A stretch of DNA of 64,000 bases from Clostridiales bacterium (GTDB lineage: Bacteria > Bacillota > Clostridia > Christensenellales > Aristaeellaceae), in assembly GCA_024684375.1 (NCBI GenBank), contig JAIKWZ010000028.1, positions 1 to 64,000 on the forward strand, in the 5' to 3' direction. How positions within the stretch are numbered: position 1 is the stretch's first letter; each line of letters starts with the position of its first letter. Positions 52,843-62,242 of the stretch are shown in pieces. The notes under the pieces were generated by a model, which did not search any database, was not told the origin of the DNA, and was given only the letters and a program-made list of their open reading frames with translations. A program made the position numbers and the translations under genes.

Positions 52843-55314
52843 GTGAAGAAGCTTATCGCCGCGTTTATCGCGTTTTTCGCGCTGCTGGGGCTGATTGCCC
52901 TGGCAGACGGGCTCAGTTTGCCCGAAGGCGCGGTAAGGATCGAGTCGGAGGCGTTCAGTGACGTCGCCGCGACGTGGGCGTACATACCTCAGAGCGTATC
53001 ATTCATAGCCTCGGACGCGTTTTCTCCGAACGTAGCCACTATCTACGGCTTCCGCGACACTAAGGCGCAGGCGTACGCTTCCGCGAGCGGGCGCGAGTTT
53101 TTTGATGTAGGGATATATGATTTAAATATCGTCTGTCCGCCCCATGTGCCCGCCGGCAAGGCCTTCAGCGTGAGCGCTGAGTGTGACAGCAACCTTGAGG
53201 TCAGTGCCGCCTGGGAACTGTTGAGCGCGGGGCAGACGATTTCTTCCTCTTCCGACGGCGTGCTTAAGATGGGGCAGGAGGGCGAGTTCGACATTCGGCT
53301 GACGCTCACCAATGCGTATACGCAGGTCACGAAACTGTTCCCTTCGGCGGTGAGCATCATGCAGCCTGCGCTGCCGATCAGCTCCAGCCCGGACGTGGCG
53401 CTTGGAGGACTGGCGGACGTCGTCAGCACCGAGGAGACACGGCAGTTCACTCTGACATCAGGTAATACGTCGGCTATCTCCATCGTCGGAACGCAGGTCA
53501 AAGGACTGAAGGAAGGCACATACAACGTAAACGTCACAGTATACGAAGGAGAGTTTTCTGTCACTTCGCGCATTTCCGTTGAGGTCTATCCTCCCGCAAC
53601 ATCCATAAGCTGTGTTCTGCCGGATTTCGCTTACCCGGGCGAGAGCGTAACGCTTTTGCCCGAAGCGCTCCCGGAAGGGGCGAAGTACAGGGAGGTCCAG
53701 GTCAGCCTGGAAAGCGGCCCTGCGGAGCTTCACAGCGACTCAGAGGCGGAATTCACGGGCGTTGGCACAGTTGTGTTCCGCTTTACCACGCGGGATCTGA
53801 GCTTGACGCGGGAGGTGCCTGTGGTTCCGCGCCCCACGGCGCTCGCGTTCGATTCAGACAGCTATAAGGTCGCGGTCCACGGCAGCATCAGTCCTTCTCC
53901 GACGGTATATCCGGAGGGGAGCCGCCTCAGACTCACCTGGCACAGCGAGCGTACCTCCGTAGCCACTGTTAACACGGCAGGAAAAGTCTCGGGAGTGAAC
54001 GTGGGGGACAGCGTCATAACCTGCTCCGGAGAGGGACTTAGCGCGTCTTACACCGCGCAGGCCCGCAAAGGTTACGAACACCTCACTTTGTCCGGCGCGT
54101 TTACTCACATGTATCCCGGAGAAAGCAATTCTCTCGATCTTGTATGTCTTCCTGCAGACGCAGAAATCAAGGGCGTGACCTGGTCAAGCAAAAACACTTC
54201 TGTGGCCACGGTAGATCAGACGGGCCGTGTCACCGCCAAGAACGAAGGGACGGTGCAGATCGTCGCGAAGGCGGATTCAGGCGTGAGTGCGTCTTATACC
54301 GTGCGGGTATTCGGTTACGGTACAGCCAAAGGCATAAGCCTGGGACGGGACCGGATCTATGTGCAAGTGGGTCAGACGAAAAAACTTGATGTGGCTGTGT
54401 TCCCAGGGGGAACTATATCTCTGGTGTGGTCGTCGTCCGCGCCGGGGACGGTGAGCGTGGACGCAAACGGCAATATCAAGGGCGTGAAGAGCGGCACGGC
54501 GACGATCACGGCCAAGATGCAGGGCAATTCTTCGGTCTCTGCCAGCGTGGCAGTCAACGTGCTGAGCTCGAACGTGGTATTGACAATGCCTAAGATGAAG
54601 ACAGGCTTAAGCGGAATAGAAGCTAACCTGTCAAAGATCAACGCGGTCAGAAACTGTGCTATAAACGAGACGAATCGGCTGGTCGCGGCTGGGAAGATCT
54701 CTCAGACACAGGCTAACAATCGAATCAAGGTGATCAGAAACGCATTTGATTGCCTGTCTTTCCCGTGGATGACCAACTCAACTCAGGCGTACTGGAAGAA
54801 GGAAAACGACGAAAACGGCCTTAAGATCTTCCGCCCGGGGGTGGTTTACTACGGCATGCCATATATCAGCCAGAGCTATTACAACCAGAGGCAGTACAAC
54901 CCATCCAAAGCGATAAGCGAGAAACGCTACACCCTCTCATCAGACGGCAGATACTATATCCTAAACCAGAACAACCTGTATAACGGCAAGTACGTGGGCT
55001 GCGATTGCTCCAGCTTTGTAGCCATGTGCTATTACGGCACCGAGCGCAAAGGTCTGAACACGCACTGGTTCGCCACAGACAGCAGCTTCAAGACCCTGAA
55101 AAAGACTGACGAGCTGCGGCCGGGGGACATAATCGTTAAGGACTACAAACACGTTGTGATGTTCCTGTACTACGCCAACGACGAGCACACCCAGATCGTC
55201 ATAATCGAAAACGGAGGCGACGCCTGGGCCACCAACACCGTGAGCGTGAACACATACCCGGTAAGCTACTACTACAACAAGGGCTTCATACCCAGAAGAT
55301 TGAATAAGTGGTAG
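52843..55314 (+). CDS. Large secreted protein with Big2 domains and a NlpC/P60-like amidase end
   Basis: This protein of about 823 residues starts with a signal peptide (LIAAFIAFFALLGLIALADG). A short BspA-type leucine-rich-like piece (about 20-65, EGAVRIESEAF, SDAFSPNVATIYG) follows, then beta-sandwich regions and three clear Big2 Ig-like domains (about 335-580, each with TW/VW-S-S and VATV plus G-x-V). The C-terminal domain has CDCSSFVAMCY with likely nucleophile Cys722, His770 in KHVVMF and ENGGD, an NlpC/P60-type triad pattern. It probably binds and cuts cell wall at the surface. Start GTG at 52843, 5 bases after GGGAG. Confidence 0.85.
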   Translation: MKKLIAAFIAFFALLGLIALADGLSLPEGAVRIESEAFSDVAATWAYIPQSVSFIASDAFSPNVATIYGFRDTKAQAYASASGREFFDVGIYDLNIVCPPHVPAGKAFSVSAECDSNLEVSAAWELLSAGQTISSSSDGVLKMGQEGEFDIRLTLTNAYTQVTKLFPSAVSIMQPALPISSSPDVALGGLADVVSTEETRQFTLTSGNTSAISIVGTQVKGLKEGTYNVNVTVYEGEFSVTSRISVEVYPPATSISCVLPDFAYPGESVTLLPEALPEGAKYREVQVSLESGPAELHSDSEAEFTGVGTVVFRFTTRDLSLTREVPVVPRPTALAFDSDSYKVAVHGSISPSPTVYPEGSRLRLTWHSERTSVATVNTAGKVSGVNVGDSVITCSGEGLSASYTAQARKGYEHLTLSGAFTHMYPGESNSLDLVCLPADAEIKGVTWSSKNTSVATVDQTGRVTAKNEGTVQIVAKADSGVSASYTVRVFGYGTAKGISLGRDRIYVQVGQTKKLDVAVFPGGTISLVWSSSAPGTVSVDANGNIKGVKSGTATITAKMQGNSSVSASVAVNVLSSNVVLTMPKMKTGLSGIEANLSKINAVRNCAINETNRLVAAGKISQTQANNRIKVIRNAFDCLSFPWMTNSTQAYWKKENDENGLKIFRPGVVYYGMPYISQSYYNQRQYNPSKAISEKRYTLSSDGRYYILNQNNLYNGKYVGCDCSSFVAMCYYGTERKGLNTHWFATDSSFKTLKKTDELRPGDIIVKDYKHVVMFLYYANDEHTQIVIIENGGDAWATNTVSVNTYPVSYYYNKGFIPRRLNKW

Positions 55315-55325
55315 ACAATTCGGCA

Positions 55326-55362
55326 ACACAAAAAAGGCGGCCTCGAGCCGCCTTTTTTGTGT
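55326..55362. terminator. Bidirectional terminator between the Big2 gene and namZ
   Basis: ACACAAAAAAGGCGGC pairs with GCCGCCTTTTTTGTGT around CTCGA. Confidence 0.95.
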
Positions 55363-55369
55363 GCCGTTA

Positions 55370-56482
55370 TCAGTACAGCATTATTTCCCGCGCTTTTTCG
55401 TACCAGGCGTCAAGCCTGGGAGCGTGTTCGGCGATAAGCTGCGCGGGGGAGACGCTCAGCTTCGCAAAATCATTTATCCCGGTCAGGCGGTCGATGCTGC
55501 CGGTCCAGGCAAAGCGCTCACCCGCCTGTTTTCTTATCTCGTCCAGCAATATGAACCCCATAAGTGGAGCGTCGATCAGGGACGGGGAGGCAACATAGAT
55601 CTGCACGCCGGCGCACAGCTCTCCCGCGAATTTGCTGCATGCTGGCGTAAAGTATGCGCTGCGGAAGTAAAACCCCGGGAGTTTTTTGGCGTTCATAGCC
55701 TGGGCGAGCGCATCCGGGTCGATGAACGGGGCGCCAATAAGTTCGAAGGGCAGTGAGGTGCCGCGCCCCTCGGAAATGTTGGTGCCTTCGAATATGCAGG
55801 TGCCGGGATACACGTTCAGCGCGTGCAGGGTGGCCAGGTTAGGGGAGGGCGGTACGAACAGAAGCCCCGTGTCCTGGTAATACATATCCCTTTTCCAGCC
55901 CTGCATGGGAACGACGCTCAGGTCGAGATCCAGCTTCAGCCTGCGCCTGACCCACCTGGCGTACTCGCCTGCGGTCAGCGCGTAGCGGGTGGGCATGGGG
56001 AAGCGGCCCACAAAGGAAGAGACGCTTTCATCCAGCAGCGTGCCCTGCACGATACTGCCGCCCAGTGGGTTTGGCCTGTCCAGGACCACGACTTTTTTGC
56101 CTGCTTTGGCGCAGTCTTCCATGGCGTCTGAGAGGGAATAGATGAAGGTGTAAAAGCGCGCGCCCGCGTCCTGAATGTCGTACACCAGCGTGTCAAATGC
56201 GCCCAGTGCCTCATCAGGCAGGTGTGTGCTGCCGCCGTAGCAGGAATAAACGGTCACGCCGGTATTCGCGTCAGTAAAGCTTTCCACCTTTTCACCGGCG
56301 GGCACGCAGCCGCGCACACCGTGCTCGCAGGCCAGAAGCGCGGTCAGGCGCCCTTTTTGGGCGATGAGATCTATGGTGGATACGCCCCGGGTGTCTACTC
56401 CCGTCGGGTTGGTCATTAGTCCGATCCGCCCCCAGGAGGCGACAGGCGCACAAGAGAGCCGGTCTGCTCCGCACAGCACCAT
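55370..56482 (-). CDS. namZ: Exo-beta-N-acetylmuramidase NamZ-like (DUF1343)
   Basis: This 370-residue protein fits the DUF1343 family (GLMTNPTGVD, ACEHGVRG, YDIQDAGARFYTFIYSL, RPNPLGG, EGTNISEGRGT). The family founder NamZ removes MurNAc from the non-reducing end of peptidoglycan fragments. No signal peptide is seen, so unlike some secreted homologues it may act inside the cell on imported fragments. Its ATG overlaps the stop of the PIG-L gene (TAATG). It is last in a coupled three-gene operon. Confidence 0.9.
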   Translation of the reverse strand: MVLCGADRLSCAPVASWGRIGLMTNPTGVDTRGVSTIDLIAQKGRLTALLACEHGVRGCVPAGEKVESFTDANTGVTVYSCYGGSTHLPDEALGAFDTLVYDIQDAGARFYTFIYSLSDAMEDCAKAGKKVVVLDRPNPLGGSIVQGTLLDESVSSFVGRFPMPTRYALTAGEYARWVRRRLKLDLDLSVVPMQGWKRDMYYQDTGLLFVPPSPNLATLHALNVYPGTCIFEGTNISEGRGTSLPFELIGAPFIDPDALAQAMNAKKLPGFYFRSAYFTPACSKFAGELCAGVQIYVASPSLIDAPLMGFILLDEIRKQAGERFAWTGSIDRLTGINDFAKLSVSPAQLIAEHAPRLDAWYEKAREIMLY

Positions 56483-57168
56483 TAAACTTCACCCCTCATG
56501 CGCTTCATATACCCGTCTATATCAAAGGCGGTCGCGTATTCGCACTTGTTAAGCGCTCCGCGCATGCGCGCAAGCCCTTCGTAGAACTGCAGATACTTGA
56601 AGTCGCGGCTGTGCTCGGTGAGATAAAGCAGTTTGACCGCCTGCTTCCAGTCCTCGAATACATCGCTTACGTCAAAATACATATAGGGAACAAAGCCCTC
56701 CGAATCCTCCCAGTTTTCGGCGTACATCCATCTTTTGATGGGCGCGGGGGGAAGGGGACGGTTGAACGTGGGCAGCGAAGCAAAGAAAACCGCGTCCTGC
56801 GTGAGGTGGCTGGCAACTATATGATCCTTGTGCATGGAGTTTTTCCAGTGGCACAGAACTGTATCCACCTTATAGGAGCGCATTATGTCGCCGATCTTCA
56901 CGGCCAGCTCCTGTGAGTAGTTGAGTTCCCCGTCCGGCGTGTCCAGAACTATGCTGTCTCCGGAAAACGCTTTTGCGAAGGCGGCAGCGCTTTCCGTGTT
57001 CATCTGCCGGAACTCATCCATGGGGATGTGCGGAGGGCAGCCCCTTTCTCCAGCTGTCAGATCTAGCGTAACGATCTTGTTGCCCTTTGCGGCTGCCTTG
57101 GCCAGGTACAGACCCATAGTAAGCTGCGCGTCACCCGTGTGCGCGCCAACTGCCATTACAGTGCCCAT
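56482..57168 (-). CDS. PIG-L family N-deacetylase
   Basis: This 228-residue zinc-dependent LmbE/PIG-L fold protein has AHTGDAQLT at residues 8-16 in place of the usual AHPDDE and a second metal His in KDHIVA near residue 115. The altered first motif keeps His and Asp. The family removes acetyl groups from GlcNAc-type sugars. Placement between a GNAT and NamZ suggests amino-sugar chemistry on peptidoglycan fragments. It starts directly after the GNAT stop (no gap). Confidence 0.88.
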   Translation of the reverse strand: MGTVMAVGAHTGDAQLTMGLYLAKAAAKGNKIVTLDLTAGERGCPPHIPMDEFRQMNTESAAAFAKAFSGDSIVLDTPDGELNYSQELAVKIGDIMRSYKVDTVLCHWKNSMHKDHIVASHLTQDAVFFASLPTFNRPLPPAPIKRWMYAENWEDSEGFVPYMYFDVSDVFEDWKQAVKLLYLTEHSRDFKYLQFYEGLARMRGALNKCEYATAFDIDGYMKRMRGEV

Positions 57169-58155
57169 TTAAAGCTCCTTTCTGAGCATGTCGAACCTGC
57201 GAACAGGCCTGAATCCCGTTTTGAGATAGAGGCGCTGGGCATGGTTCTCCGTTCCGGTAAACAGTGAAGTATATTTTGCTCCGATTTTGATAAACTCGCC
57301 CATAAGGTCATTGAACAGCACCGTGGCAATCCCGCGCTGCTCATAGAGGGGATCGGTGCAGATGCCTGTGAACCAGCCCCTGCCGTTTGGCTGCACGTCG
57401 ACAGGGCCGGTAAAGCCTACGATCTGCCCGTTCGTCCTGGCTGCCAGAATGGGCCGCGGCGAGGGGGAGGAGGTCTCGTCTTTAAGCACCTTGCGCCAGT
57501 ACTCGCTGCCTACCCGGTCGCACATTCCGTCCCAGCTGCAATGCTCGTTTACGTCGTACAGGCCTGCGACGATGCCTTCGCCTTTGAGCCTGGCGCGCGC
57601 TTCCTCCACAAGCGGCTTTTTTTCGTACCGGCTCAGGTCGATATACATGGCGACCTCGCCTACATAGGAACAGTAACCCCGCTTTGTGAGGAATGGGTAA
57701 GCGGGGGACAGGGTGTCCAGCCCCGGCATGTTGTTGTGGCCGTGTCCGGGTGTGCCCGGGATCAGCCAATCCATGTTGATGGGACTGAGGCTGGAGATCT
57801 CTGTCCGGGATTTTCCAAGCGCCTTTGCGCGGGTCTCAAACGCGGACAAAAGCGCGGAGCCTATGCCCTCATGCCGTCTGTCCTTCCGGACCAGAAGCAT
57901 ATTGAGGTATGCGGGTGTGTTTAAGGCGTTCTCGCCACGCAAAAACTCGGTCTTTACGCTGGCAAGGCAGAAACCAAGCGTTTCTCCGTTTTCCTCCGCG
58001 GTAAAATAAAGGCGGGAGGAGCCCAGAGGCAGAAACTTTTCCGCGAAATACTTTTCATCCAGGGGCACACACAGTATTTCTCCCGACGCAAGGCAGTCGT
58101 TCCACACGCGGATAAGTCCGGGAAGGTCGGATAAACAAAAATCACGGATCGTCAT
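57169..58155 (-). CDS. Double GNAT-domain N-acetyltransferase
   Basis: This 328-residue protein has two GNAT folds. The N-terminal fold has the acetyl-CoA loop VRKDRRHEGIGSALL near residue 100, and the C-terminal fold has EQRGIATVLF near 280. The fused layout resembles mycothiol synthase-type proteins. Substrate unknown; the downstream PIG-L deacetylase and NamZ point to amino-sugars or muropeptides. A TATAAT lies at 58186-58191 (minus) without a good -35. It is first in the operon. Confidence 0.85.
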   Translation of the reverse strand: MTIRDFCLSDLPGLIRVWNDCLASGEILCVPLDEKYFAEKFLPLGSSRLYFTAEENGETLGFCLASVKTEFLRGENALNTPAYLNMLLVRKDRRHEGIGSALLSAFETRAKALGKSRTEISSLSPINMDWLIPGTPGHGHNNMPGLDTLSPAYPFLTKRGYCSYVGEVAMYIDLSRYEKKPLVEEARARLKGEGIVAGLYDVNEHCSWDGMCDRVGSEYWRKVLKDETSSPSPRPILAARTNGQIVGFTGPVDVQPNGRGWFTGICTDPLYEQRGIATVLFNDLMGEFIKIGAKYTSLFTGTENHAQRLYLKTGFRPVRRFDMLRKEL

Positions 58156-58301
58156 TCTATTTCACCCCGATATTAAACTGGAAGTATTATATACCATTCC
58201 GGTCTTTTTGAAAAGGGGAGAGGCTGCAATATAAGTATATGTGTAGATTCTATACGAAGCTGTTTGGAAAGGCTTGAAACGGAAAACATGCAGCGTTAAA
58301 A

Positions 58302-58327
58302 ATCGCCCTGCCTTGCGGCAGGGCGAT
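58302..58327 (-). terminator. Terminator of the second sugar ABC operon
   Basis: Minus-strand ATCGCCCTGCC/GGCAGGGCGAT with a 4-base loop followed by TTTTT, just after the binding-protein stop. Confidence 0.92.
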
Positions 58328-58342
58328 GTGCGTCAGCTAAGA

Positions 58343-59830
58343 TTACTGATTGGCGAGATACTCGTCAAGCTGCTTCTGAGCGTCGGCGATGAACTCCTGC
58401 AGACCGGCAGCGTTCATCTTGGCCAGGAACTCGTCCTTGACTTCGTCGATGGGAGTGGTGCCGGAAGCGAATCCCTTGTAGTAGGAATCCTTGATGGCGC
58501 TGAACTGAGCCAGGGCTTCCTTCCACTCGGAAGTATCCATCTTGAAGCCGCCCATTGCGGAGACCTTGCCTTCGGCAGCGATGGTGGCCAGGTACTGGTC
58601 ATACTGCGCGAAGTTGGGCACCTGGGTCTTGGGATCCTCGGGATCGCCTACAGCGATGGAGGTGAAGAAGTAAGCGGGCTGAGCGAAGGCCCAGGGGCAG
58701 CCGCCGTTGTCTTTGCCTTCCTGAGTGCGGAGCACGCCGCCGGCAAAGTCGGGATACTTCTCAGCGTCAACATAGTTCCAGTGATATCCGGGCACGCCGT
58801 AGCGGAGGCAGTCGGCGAAGAGCTTGTCGGTGTGGATGAGCTCGAAGAGCTGCAGGCACTTGGCGAGCTTGTCGGGATCATTGGCCAGATGGGCGCCGAA
58901 AGCGTTCATGGAGCCCTGGATGGTGTCCACGGACAGCTGCGGGCCGGCGTAGCGGGTCATGTAGGTGAGGTAGCCGTTGGATACGGTGTATCCATCGTAG
59001 CCGTCCCAAGCCTGGGCGAAGCCGATGTGGGGCTTGGAGGAGTCGATGGCGTTCTCGGTCAGCTGAGCGGCGTCAGGATTGATCAGGCCCAGCTTCATCC
59101 ACTCAGCCATGGTCTCGTAGCGCTCCATGACTTCGGGATCGTCAAACACGAACTTCACTTCGGTGGTGCCGAAGACGCAGCCTACCATGGCAGTCCTGTC
59201 GATGAAGTCGAAAGAGGACTCCATACCGGCGGGGTTGCCGCCAACCAGCACGGGATATTCGCCGTCGGCCAGAGTGGCTTTCCAGTCTACCAGGAAGTCA
59301 GTCAGCTCGCCCCAAGCGGAGATCTTCTCGGGGATCTCATAGCCGAGCTCTTTGGCGATGTCGGCGGGGTAGGTGATGAAGTTCTCAGCAGCGTAGTCCT
59401 TCCAGTTCGGGATGGCGTAGATCTTGCCGTCCGCGCTGGCAGCGGTATCCCAAACGCTCTCAGGCAGAGCCGCCCACAGGCCGGGGGCTTCTTCCTTGAT
59501 CACTTCTGGATCCAGACCCACAAACAGACCGTCAGAGATCGCCTGGTTGGTATTGTTATACCAGGAGCAGGTGAAGTAGATGTCGAACACGGTACCGTTG
59601 TTGATGTCGGTCCTCAGAGTGGCATCGCTGTCGTAGTACTGGATGTCCAGCTCGATGCCCATCGCATTCAGGAAATGCTCATTCAGGTAGTCGAGTATCA
59701 TCTGGTTGTCTTTCACGGCGCTGGAGCCGGAGACCCAGGTGATCTTGGTGATCTCATCTTCGGCGCTTACAAAGCTGAAGCAGGTAAACACCAGAGCGAG
59801 AGCCATGACCAGAGTCAAGAGTTTCTTCAT
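58343..59830 (-). CDS. Extracellular sugar-binding protein (LplA/LipO-like)
   Basis: This 495-residue exported protein has a signal peptide of about 22 residues (LLTLVMALALVFTCFSFVSAED). The mature part fits the large solute-binding proteins of the Lpl/Ytc type (ITKITWVSGSSAVKDNQMIL, DIYFTCSWYNNTNQAI), with a C-terminal DUF3502-like region (YQL-type, AQPAYFFTSIAVGDPEDP). It captures poly- or oligosaccharides such as pectin or mannan fragments. The start follows CAGGAGG. It is the last gene of the operon, after both permeases. Confidence 0.9.
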   Translation of the reverse strand: MKKLLTLVMALALVFTCFSFVSAEDEITKITWVSGSSAVKDNQMILDYLNEHFLNAMGIELDIQYYDSDATLRTDINNGTVFDIYFTCSWYNNTNQAISDGLFVGLDPEVIKEEAPGLWAALPESVWDTAASADGKIYAIPNWKDYAAENFITYPADIAKELGYEIPEKISAWGELTDFLVDWKATLADGEYPVLVGGNPAGMESSFDFIDRTAMVGCVFGTTEVKFVFDDPEVMERYETMAEWMKLGLINPDAAQLTENAIDSSKPHIGFAQAWDGYDGYTVSNGYLTYMTRYAGPQLSVDTIQGSMNAFGAHLANDPDKLAKCLQLFELIHTDKLFADCLRYGVPGYHWNYVDAEKYPDFAGGVLRTQEGKDNGGCPWAFAQPAYFFTSIAVGDPEDPKTQVPNFAQYDQYLATIAAEGKVSAMGGFKMDTSEWKEALAQFSAIKDSYYKGFASGTTPIDEVKDEFLAKMNAAGLQEFIADAQKQLDEYLANQ

Positions 59831-59891
59831 TTGGTCTTCCTCCTGTAAAATAATATCTGAGCCCACAGGGCTGAGATTCAATGGAAATGGG

Positions 59892-60833
59892 TCATCCTTT
59901 AACAGCGCCGATGGTCAGGCCGCTGATAAAGTACTTCTGGAAGAAAGGATAGGAGCAGGCGATGGGCACCACGCTTATGACGACCATGGTCATACGTACG
60001 GTTTCGCTAGGCAGGTTGGTGTTCTCGCCGGGGGTCATGAACTGGCTGTTGCGGGTCAGGAAGTCGATGTTGTTCTCCAGGTTGATCAGCACGTATTGCA
60101 TGGGGAACAGGTCCTGACGGTTGGTATTCAGGTAGTACATGGCCAGCATCCAGTCGTTCCAGTAAGCGAAGGTGTAGAACAGGCCAATGGTAGCGATGGC
60201 GGGCAGGGATATCGGCAGCACTATCTGGGCGAATATCCTGATCTGCCGCGCGCCGTCTATCTTCGCGGACTCGATTATCGCGTCCGGCACGGAAGTCTGG
60301 AAGAAGGTGCGCATTATGATTATATAGAAGCTGGAGCAGCACATGGGAAATACCAGCGCCGCGTATGTGTTTTTCATTCCCAGTATCTGGGTGTTGATCA
60401 TGTAGCTGGCCACAAGGCCGCCGCTGAACAGCATGGGGATGAATATGAACCAGGTAAAGAAGTTCCTGAGCCGGTAGTTCGGGCGGCTCAGCGCGTAGCC
60501 CATGGTGGAGCACAGCACCAGGCCTATCACGGTACCTACCAGGGTGATACCAATGGAGTTGATGAAGGAGTGGGTTATATAACCGCTCTGGTGCAGCAGG
60601 TACGCGTAGCTCTCCACGCTCCACTGCAGCGGGATGTAGCTGTAGCCCTTGTTCAGCACGCTGTTCTCTGACGAGAACGACACGATAAGCACAAGCAGCG
60701 CGGGCATCAGGCACAGCAGCGCGAGGATAATAAACAGGCCAGAGATGAATATGTTGGTCACCGGGGAGACACGAGTGTACTTGAGAACGGCGTCGCCCAC
60801 TTTTTTGACTTTTTTGGTTTCGGCAGTAGTCAT
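59892..60833 (-). CDS. Carbohydrate ABC transporter permease (LplC/YtcP type)
   Basis: This 313-residue permease has six membrane helices. The EAA loop lies near residue 205 (DAIIESAKIDGARQIRIF) and the ending KYFISGLTIGAVKG is characteristic. AAAGGAG precedes the start. It pairs with the permease at 60857. Confidence 0.93.
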   Translation of the reverse strand: MTTAETKKVKKVGDAVLKYTRVSPVTNIFISGLFIILALLCLMPALLVLIVSFSSENSVLNKGYSYIPLQWSVESYAYLLHQSGYITHSFINSIGITLVGTVIGLVLCSTMGYALSRPNYRLRNFFTWFIFIPMLFSGGLVASYMINTQILGMKNTYAALVFPMCCSSFYIIIMRTFFQTSVPDAIIESAKIDGARQIRIFAQIVLPISLPAIATIGLFYTFAYWNDWMLAMYYLNTNRQDLFPMQYVLINLENNIDFLTRNSQFMTPGENTNLPSETVRMTMVVISVVPIACSYPFFQKYFISGLTIGAVKG

Positions 60834-60856
60834 GGCTATATCTCCTTTCCCCGGAT

Positions 60857-61855
60857 TTAGAACAGTCCCGCTTCGGGATCGATCTTCTTGACCGCCAGGT
60901 TGGCCACGATGACCATTATGCAGCCGCAGACGGATTGCAGGAAGGAGGACGAAGAGGAGATGTTGATGTTGCTGTTGACCAGCAGCGCTTTGTAAACGAA
61001 CACGTCGATGGTGTTGGTTATGGACACCAGTCGGCCGTCGTTGCGGGTGGCCTGATAGAACAGACCAAAGTCGCTTCTAAATACGCTGCCTACGGCGAGA
61101 ATCAGCATTATGGACATTATGGGACGCAGCAATGGAATGGTTATATACTTGGTCTGTTTCCACTTGCTGGCGCCGTCTATCAGCGCGGCTTCATACAGTT
61201 CTCCGTCTATGCCGCTTATGGAAGCCAGGTACACTACCATGCCGTAGCCCATGCCCTTCCACTGGCTTAAGAACACCAGGAACCAGCGCCAGAACGGTAC
61301 GTCGCCGTACCATTGATGCTTTGGTTCACCGATGCCCAGCGAAGTAAACACGCGGTTGAACAGGCCCTTGTCCGTGGCCAGGAAGGCGTACACGAAGTAG
61401 CCTATGACGACCCAGCTCAGGAAGTGGGGCAGGAACATCATGGTCTGGCACACCTTGGCCAGTTTTTTGGAATACATCTGGCTGATGAGGATCGCCAACG
61501 TAACGGGGATGACAACGCCCAGCACGATGAAGATCAGGTTGTAAACAATCGTGTTCCTGAGCATTATTGAAAAGTCCGGGTTATTGAACAGGAAGCGGAA
61601 GTTGCCCAGACCGCTGAAACGGCTGTTTATGAACAGACTGTACAGGAAGCTGTGACCGGGAGCCAGCTTGTAGTTCATGAACGCGATCACCACGCCGAAC
61701 ATGGGGGCGTAGCAGAAGATCAAAAACCAGATGGTAGTGGGAAGGTGCAGCAGGAAAAGCTCAACGTCGTCAAAGGAAGAGCCCGTGCTGCCGCCGTTGT
61801 CGCCTTTTTTGGGCTTTACCACCTTTCGAGGGGTCTGCGTTAAGGCTTTGTTCAC
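60857..61855 (-). CDS. Sugar ABC transporter permease (LplB type)
   Basis: This 332-residue permease has a Lys/Arg-rich N-terminus, six helices (LHLPTTIWFLIFCYAP is the typical LplB start) and the EAA motif LYEAALIDGASKWKQ near residue 222. The start is GTG, 6 bases after AAGGAAGGG. It is first in the operon. No ATPase gene is present, so a shared MsmX-like ATPase is expected elsewhere. Confidence 0.92.
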   Translation of the reverse strand: MNKALTQTPRKVVKPKKGDNGGSTGSSFDDVELFLLHLPTTIWFLIFCYAPMFGVVIAFMNYKLAPGHSFLYSLFINSRFSGLGNFRFLFNNPDFSIMLRNTIVYNLIFIVLGVVIPVTLAILISQMYSKKLAKVCQTMMFLPHFLSWVVIGYFVYAFLATDKGLFNRVFTSLGIGEPKHQWYGDVPFWRWFLVFLSQWKGMGYGMVVYLASISGIDGELYEAALIDGASKWKQTKYITIPLLRPIMSIMLILAVGSVFRSDFGLFYQATRNDGRLVSITNTIDVFVYKALLVNSNINISSSSSFLQSVCGCIMVIVANLAVKKIDPEAGLF

Positions 61856-62006
61856 AAAATCCCTTCCTTCCTTGCTTTACTGCCGCAGGCATGTCGGTTT
61901 TTACTCTGAGGACAGCGGCAAACTCTTTGTCTGCGGAGCGAAATCCATTTTACGGAACGTTTTTTATGCGGTTTGACGTGTATGTTACGTTTATGTAGCA
62001 CAAGTT

Positions 62007-62035
62007 ATTATATTGCTATTTTTATCATCTGTCAA
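62007..62035 (-). promoter_or_regulatory. Promoter of the second sugar ABC operon
   Basis: Perfect minus-strand TTGACA (62030-62035) and TATAAT (62007-62012) with 17 bases between. About 145 bases of leader precede the GTG start at 61855; the leader is non-coding with no recognised riboswitch. Confidence 0.85.
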
Positions 62036-62097
62036 TAATATTTTTAAGATTTGACGCATAAAGCAGTATTTCATGCCGCTTTCCTATGGGGATATCG

Positions 62098-62122
62098 GGC
62101 ACTGACCTAGTGCCTCTTTTTT
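62098..62122 (+). terminator. Orphan plus-strand terminator
   Basis: GGCACT/AGTGCC around GACCT followed by TCTTTTTTTC. No plus-strand gene lies upstream, so it ends either antisense transcription or an unseen small RNA. The rest of the gap 61856-62242 holds only the ABC promoter. Confidence 0.6.
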
Positions 62123-62242
62123 TCTTTTTATTGTTTTCATATAGAAAGAATCATACACCGGTAAGCGGCGGATAAAGCGATGCGGATGATCGCAAATAGG
62201 CAAAAAGTTATGCTGTGAAAAATGCTTCGGAGATAACGGCGT

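Noticed and set aside
58274-59848. 524-codon plus-strand frame opposite the second binding protein
   Set aside because: It is an antisense shadow of a gene with signal peptide and strong ribosome site; it begins within the terminator.
62013-62242. Possible small protein genes in the gap between the ABC operon and the glycerate kinase
   Set aside because: No ribosome site with a frame of useful length is found.
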